This document shows positions 1 through 8,841 of a stretch of 64,000 nucleotides of DNA, piece after piece; within the stretch, counting starts at the first letter, position 1, and each line of letters begins with the position of its first letter. Both the position numbers and the translations under genes were made by a program. A model generated the notes under the pieces. It was not told the origin of the DNA, did not search any database, and was given only the letters and a program-made list of their open reading frames with translations. Origin of the DNA: Exiguobacterium oxidotolerans JCM 12280. Lineage in GTDB: Bacteria > Bacillota > Bacilli > Exiguobacteriales > Exiguobacteriaceae. The stretch lies in assembly GCF_000702625.1 (NCBI RefSeq), contig NZ_JNIS01000001.1, positions 2,546,001-2,610,000 on the forward strand, read 5' to 3'.

Positions 1-1
1 A

Positions 2-364
2 AAAGCAGAATGGGCGGCAGAGAAAGAGCGTCAGGAACTCGAACTTAAACGAGCGACGAACAAACACTACGCGGCCCGCGTCATTGCAACGAAAAGCATC
101 CCGGCTGACCTCGCAGAATCATTTGAGACGCTTATCATGGACGACGACCCGCAAGCCATCGACGCAAAAGCAGACACGATTTTGGCACTCGCGGAAACAC
201 TGGCGGCGAAGAAGGTCGAGGAACAACTCGGCGGTCGCAATCCGAAGCACCGGAGTCCAAGTACCCTCACCAAAAAGTCCATCGCAGAAATGTCATATGG
301 CGAACGCGTTGCCTTGCAAGAGAGCGACCCTGCCGCGTATGAAGCACTCAAAAATAAAAAATGA
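2..364 (+). CDS. Phage scaffold-type protein (DUF4355-like), C-terminal part
   Basis: The gene enters from the left edge of the window, so only about 120 C-terminal residues are visible. The frame starting at base 2 is open without interruption to the TGA at 362-364. The visible part is highly charged, rich in Ala, Glu and Lys, and predicted helical and coiled-coil, ending in a Lys-rich tail. This composition and the position 20 bases ahead of the capsid gene fit the GP20/DUF4355 scaffold proteins that guide capsid assembly. The call rests on position and composition, because the N-terminus is not visible. Confidence 0.6.
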   Translation, partial: KAEWAAEKERQELELKRATNKHYAARVIATKSIPADLAESFETLIMDDDPQAIDAKADTILALAETLAAKKVEEQLGGRNPKHRSPSTLTKKSIAEMSYGERVALQESDPAAYEALKNKK

Positions 365-383
365 CGAAAGAAGGTCCTAACAC

Positions 384-1148
384 ATGGCACTCACAACATC
401 AGCAAACCTCATCAAAGGTCGAATCTTCGCCGAAGGAGTAATGGCGAAACTGGTAAACAAATTGGTACTTGATCCAATCGTACGCGAAGATACATTGCCA
501 GCAAGCGAAAAAGGCGACGAAGTATCACTTCCGAAATACGCATACATCGGTGACGCCATCAAAATGATCGAAGGGACGCCACTCGTTCCTGCGTTACTCT
601 CGCAAAGCATGGCGAAGGTTCCAATCAACCAATACGGTAAGGCAGTAGAAATTACTGACCGCGCTTTGAATTCGGGTATCGGTGATCCAATCGGGGAAGC
701 AGAGGACCAAGTTGTCCTCGCGATTCAATCGAAAATGCAAGTCGACAAGTTCGCGGCACTCGACACAGCGACAGCGACGGAAACGGTGGCTGCCATCAAC
801 AACGCTGGAGTAGCAAAAATCGTTGCAAAGTTCGGTGAAGACCAAGAAGGCACGTTGTACCTCTACGTCAACCCGACAGACTGGGCAAGCGCGCTTTCGA
901 CGGACATCAACTTCGGGAAACTCATCAAAGAAGTCTATGACGTGGAGTTTGTGCCATCAAACCGTGTTGCTGCCGGTACAGTTTACGCTGTTAAAGACGA
1001 AGCGCTCGGTGTCTTCCTACAATCTGACGTCGATGTCGAGACAGACCGTGACATCCTCGTGAAATCGACAGTCCTTGCAGCCGATACGTTCGCGGCAGTC
1101 TACCTCCGTGACGAATCAAAAGCGGTAAAAGTCACAATCACACCATAA
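384..1148 (+). CDS. Phage major capsid protein
   Basis: This 254-residue protein starts at an ATG behind GAAGGTCC. It opens with a segment typical of coat proteins of the P22/N4-gp56-like group: an N-terminal helix, then 'LVLDPIV' and a stretch about proline-rich loading of the shell. An extended beta-rich second half ends in 'SKAVKVTITP'. It lies between the scaffold gene and the head-tail connector genes, which is the standard place for the capsid gene in siphovirus late operons. The protein is short for a capsid with a cleaved N-terminal delta domain, consistent with a separate scaffold protein. Confidence 0.8.
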   Translation: MALTTSANLIKGRIFAEGVMAKLVNKLVLDPIVREDTLPASEKGDEVSLPKYAYIGDAIKMIEGTPLVPALLSQSMAKVPINQYGKAVEITDRALNSGIGDPIGEAEDQVVLAIQSKMQVDKFAALDTATATETVAAINNAGVAKIVAKFGEDQEGTLYLYVNPTDWASALSTDINFGKLIKEVYDVEFVPSNRVAAGTVYAVKDEALGVFLQSDVDVETDRDILVKSTVLAADTFAAVYLRDESKAVKVTITP

Positions 1149-1161
1149 GGAGTGAAACAAA

Positions 1162-1440
1162 ATGTTATTACGACGACACAAGCAGATGCGTGCGAAAGAG
1201 ATTGAGCACGATGAAATAGACGAGCAAGAACGCGAAGATTTAGAGGGAACAGATGAAGTGGTCTTGGGTAATGATGAGTCAGATCAAGACCTTCCGGACG
1301 AAGTGGAAGAATCTTCTGAACTTGTAGACCTCCACGATTTCACTGTCGCGGAATTGAAAGAACAAGCGAAAGAACGCGGGTTAGAAGGATACAGCGACTT
1401 GAAGAAAGCGGAATTGGTCGAACTCCTCGAAGGGGAGTGA
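1162..1440 (+). CDS. Small phage head protein with C-terminal SAP/Rho-N-like domain
   Basis: The 92-residue protein starts at an ATG behind AGGAGTG. Residues 1-55 are extremely acidic and probably disordered. Residues 57-92 contain 'FTVAELKEQAKERGL' followed by 'LKKAELVELL', the helix-extended-loop-helix pattern shared by SAP, LEM and Rho N-terminal domains. Proteins of this shape commonly follow the capsid gene in phages of Gram-positive bacteria. Their exact role is not established; DNA or capsid binding is a guess from the fold. Confidence 0.6.
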   Translation: MLLRRHKQMRAKEIEHDEIDEQEREDLEGTDEVVLGNDESDQDLPDEVEESSELVDLHDFTVAELKEQAKERGLEGYSDLKKAELVELLEGE

Positions 1441-1444
1441 CTGG

Positions 1445-1789
1445 ATGACGACAGACCAAGTCAAAGCACTCCTCAACATCAAAGGGACGGCTCACGATGC
1501 GTATATCGACGCCGTCCTGCCTTTGTTCGTGGAGTTTACCTATGACCGCTTGTTGCTAGCAGAGACGGTCGAACTATCCGCACAGGTCAAGTTACAACTG
1601 GCGAAAGCTGTACAGATGTATGCCATCAAGGCGGGCGTCCTCTCGCAATCGAGTGGGAGTGTCTCGTTTAACTACGATCAAGTGGACGTATTCAAATGGT
1701 ACGGCACAGAACTCGACAACGTGATCAGTGGCGGTTCGGGAAGGTTCCGCTTTGTGCCGATGTCGGGCGAGGTGACGAAACGTGTTTGA
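1445..1789 (+). CDS. Phage head-tail connector protein (gp6-like)
   Basis: The 114-residue protein begins 'MTTDQVKALLNIKGTAHDAYIDAVLPLFVE', the opening helix pattern of the gp6/SPP1 gp15-like adaptor family, which forms the first ring beneath the portal. A mostly helical body is followed by a short beta region with a Ser/Gly turn. The start follows GGGGAGTGACTGG. The stop overlaps the next gene by 8 bases, indicating translational coupling within the head-completion block. Confidence 0.75.
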   Translation: MTTDQVKALLNIKGTAHDAYIDAVLPLFVEFTYDRLLLAETVELSAQVKLQLAKAVQMYAIKAGVLSQSSGSVSFNYDQVDVFKWYGTELDNVISGGSGRFRFVPMSGEVTKRV

Positions 1790-2105
1790 TTTCAGACCGC
1801 ATGAGATTGCACTCGTCTTCCCGTCTACTGGTGGGAGCTATGACGAGGCAGGGAGTTACATTCCGGGAGACAGCCCACCAGACGAGGTCATCGATGCCCA
1901 TGTCGACGTGTTGAGCGGCAGTGAGTATGAGCGTGCCCAAAAGGTGGCGGCAGATACGAACGTCATCATCTACATCGATTATCGGGACGACCTCGACGAG
2001 CGCATCAAGGTACGGCACAAGGGCAAGACGTACAGCGTATCTGCCTTGATTTCGCAAGGTGGACTGGACGAGACACTCGCTCTGTACGCCAAGGAGGTGG
2101 AGTGA
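1782..2105 (+). CDS. Phage head-closure / head-tail joining protein
   Basis: The 107-residue protein uses a GTG start preceded by GAGGTGAC. Size, beta-rich composition and position between the gp6-like adaptor and the gp10-like protein match the SPP1 gp16 / head-tail joining family, which closes the DNA channel after packaging. The central 'IDYRDDLDERIKVRHKGKTY' strand pattern is typical. It overlaps both neighbouring genes by a few bases. Confidence 0.65.
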   Translation: MFDFRPHEIALVFPSTGGSYDEAGSYIPGDSPPDEVIDAHVDVLSGSEYERAQKVAADTNVIIYIDYRDDLDERIKVRHKGKTYSVSALISQGGLDETLALYAKEVE

Positions 2106-2452
2106 TGGCTAATATTCGGGTGGATGTCGACATTTCCCGCGCGCTTAGTCGCCTTCGCAACTATGATAATGCGACCAAGAATAAGGTCAAAGTAGCGGTG
2201 CAAGCCTCGACGATGGCGATTGAGAGCGGTGCGAAACGACTGGCGCCTGTCGACACGGGGCAATTACGGTCGAGTATCAAAGGCAAGGTATCGGGTGGTG
2301 GGTATGAGGGGAACGTGACACCGACCGTTGAACATGCACCATTCGTGGAGTATGGGACGCGGAAAATGCCAGCGCAACCCTACATGCTACCCGCTGCTGA
2401 AGAAGAAGCACCTGTCTTTAACGCCGCGATTCGCCGGGCGGTGATGGAATGA
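2105..2452 (+). CDS. HK97 gp10-family phage tail-completion protein
   Basis: The 115-residue protein contains 'SGAKRLAPVDTGQLRSSI' at about residues 40-57 and 'VEYGTRKMPAQPYMLPA' at about 82-98. These are the two signature segments of the HK97 gp10 family, which acts in neck and tail completion. The ATG at 2105 is preferred over the GTG three bases earlier because AAGGAGGTGGAGTG places a strong ribosome site at the right distance. It overlaps the previous stop by one base and the next start by four. Confidence 0.85.
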   Translation: MANIRVDVDISRALSRLRNYDNATKNKVKVAVQASTMAIESGAKRLAPVDTGQLRSSIKGKVSGGGYEGNVTPTVEHAPFVEYGTRKMPAQPYMLPAAEEEAPVFNAAIRRAVME

Positions 2453-2865
2453 ATGGCATCTTATACGAATTACAGGTGGCGCTCTTGATGCGACTCAAGG
2501 CACTGGTCGGTGTACCGGTGTTCGATTACGTCGCTAAAGGGACTGCCTTGCCGTACGTCACGATCGGTGAATATACAGGCGTGCTGTTTGACGCAAAAGA
2601 TTTTGACGGGCTCGAGCCGACGGTCACGCTCCATGCGTGGTCGGAAGCAAAGGGGAAAGCGGAAGCGATGAAACTACTCGCGAAGATGGAGGATGCCTTG
2701 CGCGATCCGTTACCACTGCGTGAAGGACATTCGGTAATCGTGCAGCGCCCCGAATTTCAGACAGTCTTACAAGAAGGTACGAATATCACATCATACAGCG
2801 GAGATGTGAACACCTATCATGGCGTTCTGCGTGTCCGCTTTAAAATTATTAAGGGAGTGATTTGA
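2449..2865 (+). CDS. Phage tail-terminator-like protein (DUF3168)
   Basis: The 138-residue protein has the DUF3168 pattern: an N-terminal helix, 'LPYVTIGE' at about residue 34, 'LHAWSEAKGKAEAMKLLAKMEDAL' in the middle, and a C-terminal strand 'YHGVLRVRFKI'. This family includes SPP1 gp17-like tail-to-head joining and terminator proteins. The gene lies directly before the major tail protein, the usual order. The ATG overlaps the preceding stop codon by four bases. Confidence 0.8.
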   Translation: MNGILYELQVALLMRLKALVGVPVFDYVAKGTALPYVTIGEYTGVLFDAKDFDGLEPTVTLHAWSEAKGKAEAMKLLAKMEDALRDPLPLREGHSVIVQRPEFQTVLQEGTNITSYSGDVNTYHGVLRVRFKIIKGVI

Positions 2866-2867
2866 TC

Positions 2868-3278
2868 ATGGCACGAGGAATCGACTTTTTAATCATGGTA
2901 AACACAGGCACGTCGGAAGTTCCGGCTTACACGAAGGTCGGCGGACAGCGCGGCGGTACGATCAACTTCGAGACAGACACGATCGACCTCACGTCGAAAG
3001 ATAGCGATGGTTGGTCATTCGAAGATTACGGCATCTCATCGTGGAACATCGAAGGTGACGGGATCTTCACGGAAGACGACACGACGCACGACGCACTCAT
3101 CAACGCATTCATGAACAAGGAATCCTTGCTCGTCCGGTACAAGTACCCAAGCGGCAAAGCCTACGAAGGGTCAGTCATCGTCACAGAGTTTCCGATCGAA
3201 GCACCATACGATGATGTCGCGACGTACAGCGTGACACTCCAAGGGCAAGGCGCACCACTCAAAGTGCCAGCAGAATAA
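2868..3278 (+). CDS. Major tail tube protein (TP901-1 family)
   Basis: The 136-residue protein begins 'MARGIDFLIMVNTG' and contains 'LTSKDSDGWSFEDYGISSW', the characteristic block of TP901-1-type major tail proteins, which polymerise into the tail tube. The ATG at 2868 sits behind AGGGAGTGATT; a TTG six bases upstream is less likely. The gene is followed by a strong hairpin terminator, which fits a structural protein needed in large excess over the minor tail genes downstream. Confidence 0.85.
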   Translation: MARGIDFLIMVNTGTSEVPAYTKVGGQRGGTINFETDTIDLTSKDSDGWSFEDYGISSWNIEGDGIFTEDDTTHDALINAFMNKESLLVRYKYPSGKAYEGSVIVTEFPIEAPYDDVATYSVTLQGQGAPLKVPAE

Positions 3279-3289
3279 CAACGACATAC

Positions 3290-3319
3290 GGCGGTAGGGC
3301 AACTTACCGCCTTTTTTTT
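3290..3319 (+). terminator. Rho-independent terminator after the major tail gene
   Basis: A perfect 7-base-pair stem GGCGGTA/TACCGCC with an 8-base loop is followed by eight T residues. It lies 11 bases after the tail tube stop and inside the late operon, so it probably attenuates rather than stops late transcription. Confidence 0.85.
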
Positions 3320-3358
3320 GTTGCATCACATACGCGAAAGCGAAAGGGGAACGACACA

Positions 3359-3742
3359 ATGGCAACGATCCAACTCAACGGAAAAGAATACGAATTACAT
3401 TTCAAGAACCGCGAACTCGATTTACTCGAAGAAACGACCGGACAATCGATGGAACAGTTTTTCGGGGAAGAACTCGCAAGCGGAAAAGTCAAGCCGATGT
3501 ATACGCTTTTGCTGATTCTACTCAAGCGTCATGCGGACTTCGCATTGATGCCGCGTGAAGCCTTCCTCGACATCTTGGACGATGCTTTTGAAAGCGGCCT
3601 CGAGTTCGAACAAATCGGGGAAGCCATCAACGCGACGGTCGAGAAATCGGTTTTTATGAAGCAAGCACAGGCGAAATTACAAGCGCAGGAACTGGCGAAA
3701 GTGGCAAGCAAACCGAAAGCAAAACCAAAAGCGGTCAAGTAA
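3359..3742 (+). CDS. Tail assembly chaperone (gpG-like)
   Basis: The 127-residue protein starts at an ATG behind GAAAGGGGAACG and lies between the tail tube gene and the tape measure gene, the invariant position of the tail chaperone pair. It is mostly helical ('LNGKEYELHFKNRELDLLEE' at the N-terminus) and ends in a Lys/Pro/Ala-rich tail, 'SKPKAKPKAVK'. In this family the second chaperone is made by a -1 frameshift near the end of the gene. The downstream frame here is the -1 frame and is open through this tail. Confidence 0.75.
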   Translation: MATIQLNGKEYELHFKNRELDLLEETTGQSMEQFFGEELASGKVKPMYTLLLILLKRHADFALMPREAFLDILDDAFESGLEFEQIGEAINATVEKSVFMKQAQAKLQAQELAKVASKPKAKPKAVK

Positions 3743-3753
3743 ACCACTACACG

Positions 3754-4047
3754 TTGATGCGGGACTGCATCCGTTATGCCGGCATAACACCAGCGGACTA
3801 CTGGGACATGACGTACCGGGAGACGCTCATCACGCTCGAAGCGGCTGCTGAACGGCGGCTTGATCGATACGAGGACGAAGCGTCTTTCGCCATCATGAAA
3901 CGGGTCGCGGACAACAAGAAGAACTTGAAACGGGACGATCTCTTCAAGCGCCCGAAACAAGGCAACTATGAAAAGAAAATCGTCACACTCGCAGAAAAAC
4001 GCAACGAATTAGATTCACTGACAGCCGAACTCGGTTGGCTCCAGTGA
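3754..4047 (+). CDS. Second tail assembly chaperone segment (T part of gpGT)
   Basis: This frame codes for a segment containing 'RDCIRYAGITPADYWDMTY', typical of the T domain of tail chaperones, which bridges the tape measure and tail tube proteins. The nearest start is a TTG at 3754 with no convincing ribosome site. The same frame is open back through the end of the upstream chaperone and would read 'HYTLM' before it. The likely product is a fusion made by -1 frameshifting around 3721-3734, so the true beginning of this segment lies upstream of 3754. Confidence 0.6.
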   Translation: MMRDCIRYAGITPADYWDMTYRETLITLEAAAERRLDRYEDEASFAIMKRVADNKKNLKRDDLFKRPKQGNYEKKIVTLAEKRNELDSLTAELGWLQ

Positions 4048-4066
4048 GTAGGAAGGGGGAAACCTC

Positions 4067-7000
4067 ATGGCGATGCAAGACATAACAGTACGGATTGCCG
4101 CCGACCTACGGGACTTTGCCAACGGCATGAACGAAGTACAAAGCCGCATGTCCAACATGGGACAGAAGCTATCGAGTACCGGTACAGCGATGGCGACGAC
4201 GTTCGGGGCGGCAGGTGGTGCGATTGCGGCAGGACTCGGACTCGCAGTCAACAAGTCGATGGACTTCGAGGCGCAAGTCAGTCGGGTCGGGGCGATCTCG
4301 GGTGCGACAGGCAGTGAGCTCCAAGCCTTACGCGACTCTGCGCTCCAACTCGGGGCGTCCACGTCGAAATCCGCATCTGAAGTAGCGGTCGGGCAAGAAG
4401 CACTCGCTGCACTCGGCATGACTGCGACGGAAGTCGTCAGTGCGATGCCAGGTGTCATCAGTGCCGCTGAATCATCCGGTGCAGACATGGCACAGACGGC
4501 GGAAGTCATGGCGTCCGCGTTGAATATCTTCGGACTCGAGGCGTCTGAATCCTCGCGGGTTGCAGACATCTTGGCACAGACGGCGAACCAATCCGCCGCA
4601 GATATTGGGGATATGGGGTACGCGCTCAAATATGCAGGACCAGTCGCCGCGAACCTCGGCGTATCAATGGAAGAGTTATCCGCCTCCATCGGAATCATGA
4701 CCAACGCTGGACTTGACGGATCGTCAGCAGGTACCGCATTACGTGCAGGACTCTTGTCACTCTTAAAACCGTCGAACGCGAATCAGAAGGTCATGGACAG
4801 TCTAGGGCTTTCGATGACGGATGCCAACGGGAAGTTTATCGGCTTAAAAGGCGTCGTCGAACAGCTGAACGGCTCGATGGACGGTATGACCAACGCACAG
4901 AAGACCGCAACACTCGCCTCACTCGTCGGGACGGAAGCCTCGTCCGGATTCCTTGCGCTCATGGCAGCAGGACCAGGCGAAATCGATAAGATGACGACCT
5001 CGCTCGAGAACAGCGGTGGGGCTTCAGCAACAGCGGCAGCGGCCATGAAAGATAACCTCAAAGGCGCGCTCGAAGAACTCGGTGGTGCGTTCGAGACGGC
5101 ACAAATCACCATCGGGACGGCGTTGACACCCGCGATTCAAACAGTCGTCGCTGTCCTGCAAGGCTTGATGGACAAATTCAATGGATTGTCTCCTTCGATG
5201 CAATCCTTCATCGCAACGGGCGCCGCTGTCACAGCAGGCGTTCTTTTGCTCGTGGCAGGACTCGGGGGCATCCTCGTCGTCGCCGGGGCAGTCGCCTCTG
5301 GTATCGCGGCACTCGGGGGAGCGGCAGCCATCTTAGCTGGCGCACTCGCGGTCATCACGTCACCCGTCACCCTCGTCATTGCAGGACTCGTCGCCTTAGG
5401 TGCGGCATTCGTCGTGCTTTACAACAAATCGGAAACATTCCGGGCAGGCGTCACCTCGACATGGGAAGCAATCAAGTCGGCAGCGATGTCGGTCTTTAAC
5501 TTCATCAAGCCATTCGTGATGCAAGCGATGGACGCCGTCGGTGCCTTCATCGGGCAGAAACTCGCGGAAATCAAAACGTTTTGGGACGAGAACGGGACGC
5601 AAATCCTCCAAGCAGTCACGAATGCGTGGAACATGATTAAAACAGCGATCTCGACCGCCATCGCGTTCCTTGCGCCGATTTTTCAAGCGGGCTTTATGGT
5701 CATCGTCTCCGTCGTCAAATCGACATGGGATGCCATTAAAAACGTCATCAATGGCGCGCTCGACATCATCAAGGGTGTCGTCAAAGTCTTCACAGGTGCG
5801 TTCACAGGCGACTTCTCGCTGATGTGGTCAGGCATCAAGCAAATCTTTACCGGTGCCCTGCAATTGATTTGGGGCGTCGTCAATCTGTACCTCGTCGGGA
5901 AGTTACTCGGACCACTCAAGACGTTCGCTTCGATGGGGAAAAGCGTCATCACAGGCGCCTGGTCCGCCATAAAGTCGGTCTTCACGAGTTCGCTCTCCGC
6001 GATTCGTTCGGGTGTCGCTTCGGGATTCAACGCGGCGAAGTCCGTCATCACGGGGGCGATGAGTAGCATTCGTTCTGCCGTTTCGTCGGCATGGTCGGCA
6101 GTCAAGTCGTCCATCTCGTCAGCAGTCGGTTCGATTAAGTCCAGCATCTCGTCCGGGTTCTCGACAGCGAAGTCCATTGTTTCAAACGCGATGTCTGCGA
6201 TCAAGTCCGTCATCTCCAGTGTATGGAGTGCGGTCAAGTCCGTCATCTCATCCGCAATGTCCGCGATCAAGTCGGTCATCTCGTCCGGGTTCAACGCGGC
6301 GAAATCGGTCGTCTCGAGCGTCATCAATGCCATCAAGTCGGTCATTACGAATGGATTTAACAATGCCAAGTCCGCTGTGCAGACGGCAACGAACGCCATC
6401 AAAGCACTCGTCACAGGTGATTTCAACGCGTTAAAAGGTATCGTGTCAGGCGCGATGTCGAACGTAAAGAACGCCATCGTCAACGGCTGGAATTCCGCGA
6501 AGTCCTTCCTATCCGGTATCAATTTATCCGGCATCGGTAAGAACATCATTCAAGGGTTGATTAACGGGATTGGTTCGATGGCAGGTGCGGTTGCGTCGAA
6601 GATTAGTTCGATCGCTGACGGCATCAAGTCGAAAATCACGGGTGCCCTCGGCATCCACTCGCCGTCCCGCTGGATGAAAGACAACGTCGGGAAGCACATT
6701 CCGTCTGGTATCGCAGTCGGGATGCAAGCAAATGCGAAAGCGGCGACAGCAGCGGCAGCGAAACTGACGAAATCGATCACGGAACAGATGAAGAACGCAG
6801 AAGTGAAGTTTGACACGAAGAAACTCAGTGCTAGTGCCTACATCGCAGAGTTACGCAAAATTGATGCGGCGCATAAACTGACAGGCGACCAACAACGCAA
6901 GCTCAACAGCGAAATCTACGCCGCGCAACAAGTCGTCAAGAAACAGAACGCGGAAGCGCTGAAAGATAAATCGGACTTTTACAAAAAGCTCGACAGCATC

Positions 7001-7996
7001 AACGACTCGTTTGTTGAGAAATCGAAGAAGGTCGCCTCTGACCTGAAAGCGACGGAAGCGAAGTTGACGGCAGATTTTAACAAAGAGTTCGCAGACCGGA
7101 AGCGAAGCATCATGAACTTTACCTCGTTGTTCGACACGGTCGAAAAGAAAGCCATCGATCCGGCGGCAATGGTCAACGGATTGAAGACGCAGGTCGCAGC
7201 CATCAAGACATACAACAAATCCATCGAGGACCTGCGTGCGAAAGGCCTCTCGGATAAGTTGATGGATGAACTGCAAGCACAAGGCCCGAGTGGTGCGGCG
7301 GAACTGGAAGCGTTGACGAAACTCAACAGCGAACAGCTCGCCCAGTACCAGCATTACTACAACGCGAAACGTCAGCTCGCGCAAGAACAGGCGAAGAAAG
7401 AAACGGCGGACGAAAAAGCCGAACTCGCGGCGAAGGTCAAGGCAGAGGAAATGAAAGCGAAAGTGACCGTCCTCGGCTACCGCAACGAATGGATGAAACA
7501 GATTGCGGCACTCAAGTCCGCGACAGTCAAATCGACCGGCGGTCTCTCGCCCGGCATGAAAGACGCAGGGAAGCAAGCCATCGCCGGCATGATCAAAGGG
7601 ATGGACAGTATGAAAGGTCCGCTCGCAAGTGCTGCGGAGCAACTCGCTAAACTTGTTGCCGCGACGACGAAGAAGACGCTCAATATCCACTCGCCGTCAC
7701 GCGTCATGGAAGCCCTCGGCGGCTTTACAGGCGAAGGGATGGCAAACGGGATCGCGAAGTCACGCTCGCTCGTCGAAAAAGCGGTCCACTCGCTTTCGTC
7801 CGCCGCACAAGCAGGCGTCGCTATTCAAGCACAAACCAATGGCACGTATGCCCTTGAGACGACAGGCACACCGATCTATGTCGAGAACGTGATGATGATG
7901 GACGGTCGGGAAATCGGACGCGTCGTCCAGCCGTACGTCGACCAAGGACAGCAGAGTAAAACGCAAATCAAGTCGTACTTCGGGGGGAATCGCTAA
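4067..7996 (+). CDS. Tail tape measure protein
   Basis: The 1309-residue protein begins 'MAMQDITVRIAADLRDF' and has the TP901-type tape measure core at about residues 60-330 (a stretch around 'GYALKYAGPVAANLGVSMEEL'). Strongly hydrophobic Ala/Gly/Val segments occupy about 375-455, as expected for a protein that enters the host membrane. A long run of short repeats built on 'AIKSVISS' with periodic Trp or Phe covers about 620-790. Late regions carry two 'IHSPSR' blocks (near 865 and 1205) and a charged coiled coil between them. The length sets the tail length in this family. The ATG follows AGGGGG. Confidence 0.93.
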   Translation: MAMQDITVRIAADLRDFANGMNEVQSRMSNMGQKLSSTGTAMATTFGAAGGAIAAGLGLAVNKSMDFEAQVSRVGAISGATGSELQALRDSALQLGASTSKSASEVAVGQEALAALGMTATEVVSAMPGVISAAESSGADMAQTAEVMASALNIFGLEASESSRVADILAQTANQSAADIGDMGYALKYAGPVAANLGVSMEELSASIGIMTNAGLDGSSAGTALRAGLLSLLKPSNANQKVMDSLGLSMTDANGKFIGLKGVVEQLNGSMDGMTNAQKTATLASLVGTEASSGFLALMAAGPGEIDKMTTSLENSGGASATAAAAMKDNLKGALEELGGAFETAQITIGTALTPAIQTVVAVLQGLMDKFNGLSPSMQSFIATGAAVTAGVLLLVAGLGGILVVAGAVASGIAALGGAAAILAGALAVITSPVTLVIAGLVALGAAFVVLYNKSETFRAGVTSTWEAIKSAAMSVFNFIKPFVMQAMDAVGAFIGQKLAEIKTFWDENGTQILQAVTNAWNMIKTAISTAIAFLAPIFQAGFMVIVSVVKSTWDAIKNVINGALDIIKGVVKVFTGAFTGDFSLMWSGIKQIFTGALQLIWGVVNLYLVGKLLGPLKTFASMGKSVITGAWSAIKSVFTSSLSAIRSGVASGFNAAKSVITGAMSSIRSAVSSAWSAVKSSISSAVGSIKSSISSGFSTAKSIVSNAMSAIKSVISSVWSAVKSVISSAMSAIKSVISSGFNAAKSVVSSVINAIKSVITNGFNNAKSAVQTATNAIKALVTGDFNALKGIVSGAMSNVKNAIVNGWNSAKSFLSGINLSGIGKNIIQGLINGIGSMAGAVASKISSIADGIKSKITGALGIHSPSRWMKDNVGKHIPSGIAVGMQANAKAATAAAAKLTKSITEQMKNAEVKFDTKKLSASAYIAELRKIDAAHKLTGDQQRKLNSEIYAAQQVVKKQNAEALKDKSDFYKKLDSINDSFVEKSKKVASDLKATEAKLTADFNKEFADRKRSIMNFTSLFDTVEKKAIDPAAMVNGLKTQVAAIKTYNKSIEDLRAKGLSDKLMDELQAQGPSGAAELEALTKLNSEQLAQYQHYYNAKRQLAQEQAKKETADEKAELAAKVKAEEMKAKVTVLGYRNEWMKQIAALKSATVKSTGGLSPGMKDAGKQAIAGMIKGMDSMKGPLASAAEQLAKLVAATTKKTLNIHSPSRVMEALGGFTGEGMANGIAKSRSLVEKAVHSLSSAAQAGVAIQAQTNGTYALETTGTPIYVENVMMMDGREIGRVVQPYVDQGQQSKTQIKSYFGGNR

Positions 7997-8826
7997 TGTT
8001 TTTGACAATCGAGACGCTCGAGGGACAGACCTACAAGTTGGATGACGACAAATACCGCATCCATACGCTCGATTTTAAAGTGTCATCCCCGGAGTACAAT
8101 CACCAATCCGACAACATCGAAGGGCGCGACGGACAGATTGACCTCGGGAGCAGCTACAAGAAGCGGAAATTGACCGCAGAACTGTACCTCAAGGCGTCGA
8201 GCATGGCATCATATGCGCTCTACCGGGACCAAGTCTTCAAATTGTTTAAATCGAAAAAAGCATTTTACATCACCGAATCACGCACGCCGTGGAAACGATG
8301 GCTCGTCAAGGTGACGAATAGCTTTGAACTCGACCAGACACGCATTTATGGGGTGTTTACGGTCGAAATGGAGACAAGTGGCTTACCGTACGTCGAGAGT
8401 CGAGCGACGACACAACAACCGCTCGTCTGGATGGACAATGGATGGTTTTGGGGTGCCGGCATTTCGTGGGGCGACGGCATGGATCAATACAATGTCGTCA
8501 ATGACACGGAGTTCGTCATCCCGAACTATGGGGACGTCGTCGTCGACCCGCGTCAGATGGGCCTCGTGATTCGCTTTAACGGGGCATCGAGTAACTTGAC
8601 ACTGACCAACCTTACGACAGGTGAGACGTTTGTCTATTACGGCACGACGGGAGCGAGTGACACCTTGGTCTTAGATGGTGTCCGCGTCCTTAAAAACGAC
8701 ATCAGCGTCGTCCGACAGACGAATTATGGTCTGTTGACGATGGCGATTGGCAACAATGATTTTCTCGTCGAGGGTGTGCTTGGGAACTTCACGCTCTCGT
8801 TCGAGTTTCGATTTTATTACCTCTAG
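7996..8826 (+). CDS. Distal tail protein (Dit, SPP1 gp19.1-like)
   Basis: The 276-residue protein follows the tape measure with a one-base stop/start overlap. Its N-terminal half ('GRDGQIDLGSSYKKRKLTAELYL' pattern, about residues 44-66) is the tail-hub ring domain of the Sipho_tail family, and the C-terminal half is beta-rich. Dit forms the hexameric hub linking the tube to the receptor-binding apparatus. Position and size agree with the family. Confidence 0.85.
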   Translation: MFLTIETLEGQTYKLDDDKYRIHTLDFKVSSPEYNHQSDNIEGRDGQIDLGSSYKKRKLTAELYLKASSMASYALYRDQVFKLFKSKKAFYITESRTPWKRWLVKVTNSFELDQTRIYGVFTVEMETSGLPYVESRATTQQPLVWMDNGWFWGAGISWGDGMDQYNVVNDTEFVIPNYGDVVVDPRQMGLVIRFNGASSNLTLTNLTTGETFVYYGTTGASDTLVLDGVRVLKNDISVVRQTNYGLLTMAIGNNDFLVEGVLGNFTLSFEFRFYYL

Positions 8827-8841
8827 GAAAGGAGCGGTTCG

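Noticed and set aside
5683-6549. Long reverse-strand frame opposite the tape measure gene
   Set aside because: It mirrors the tape measure repeats in the opposite strand, has no ribosome site and has a repetitive composition that follows from the coding strand.
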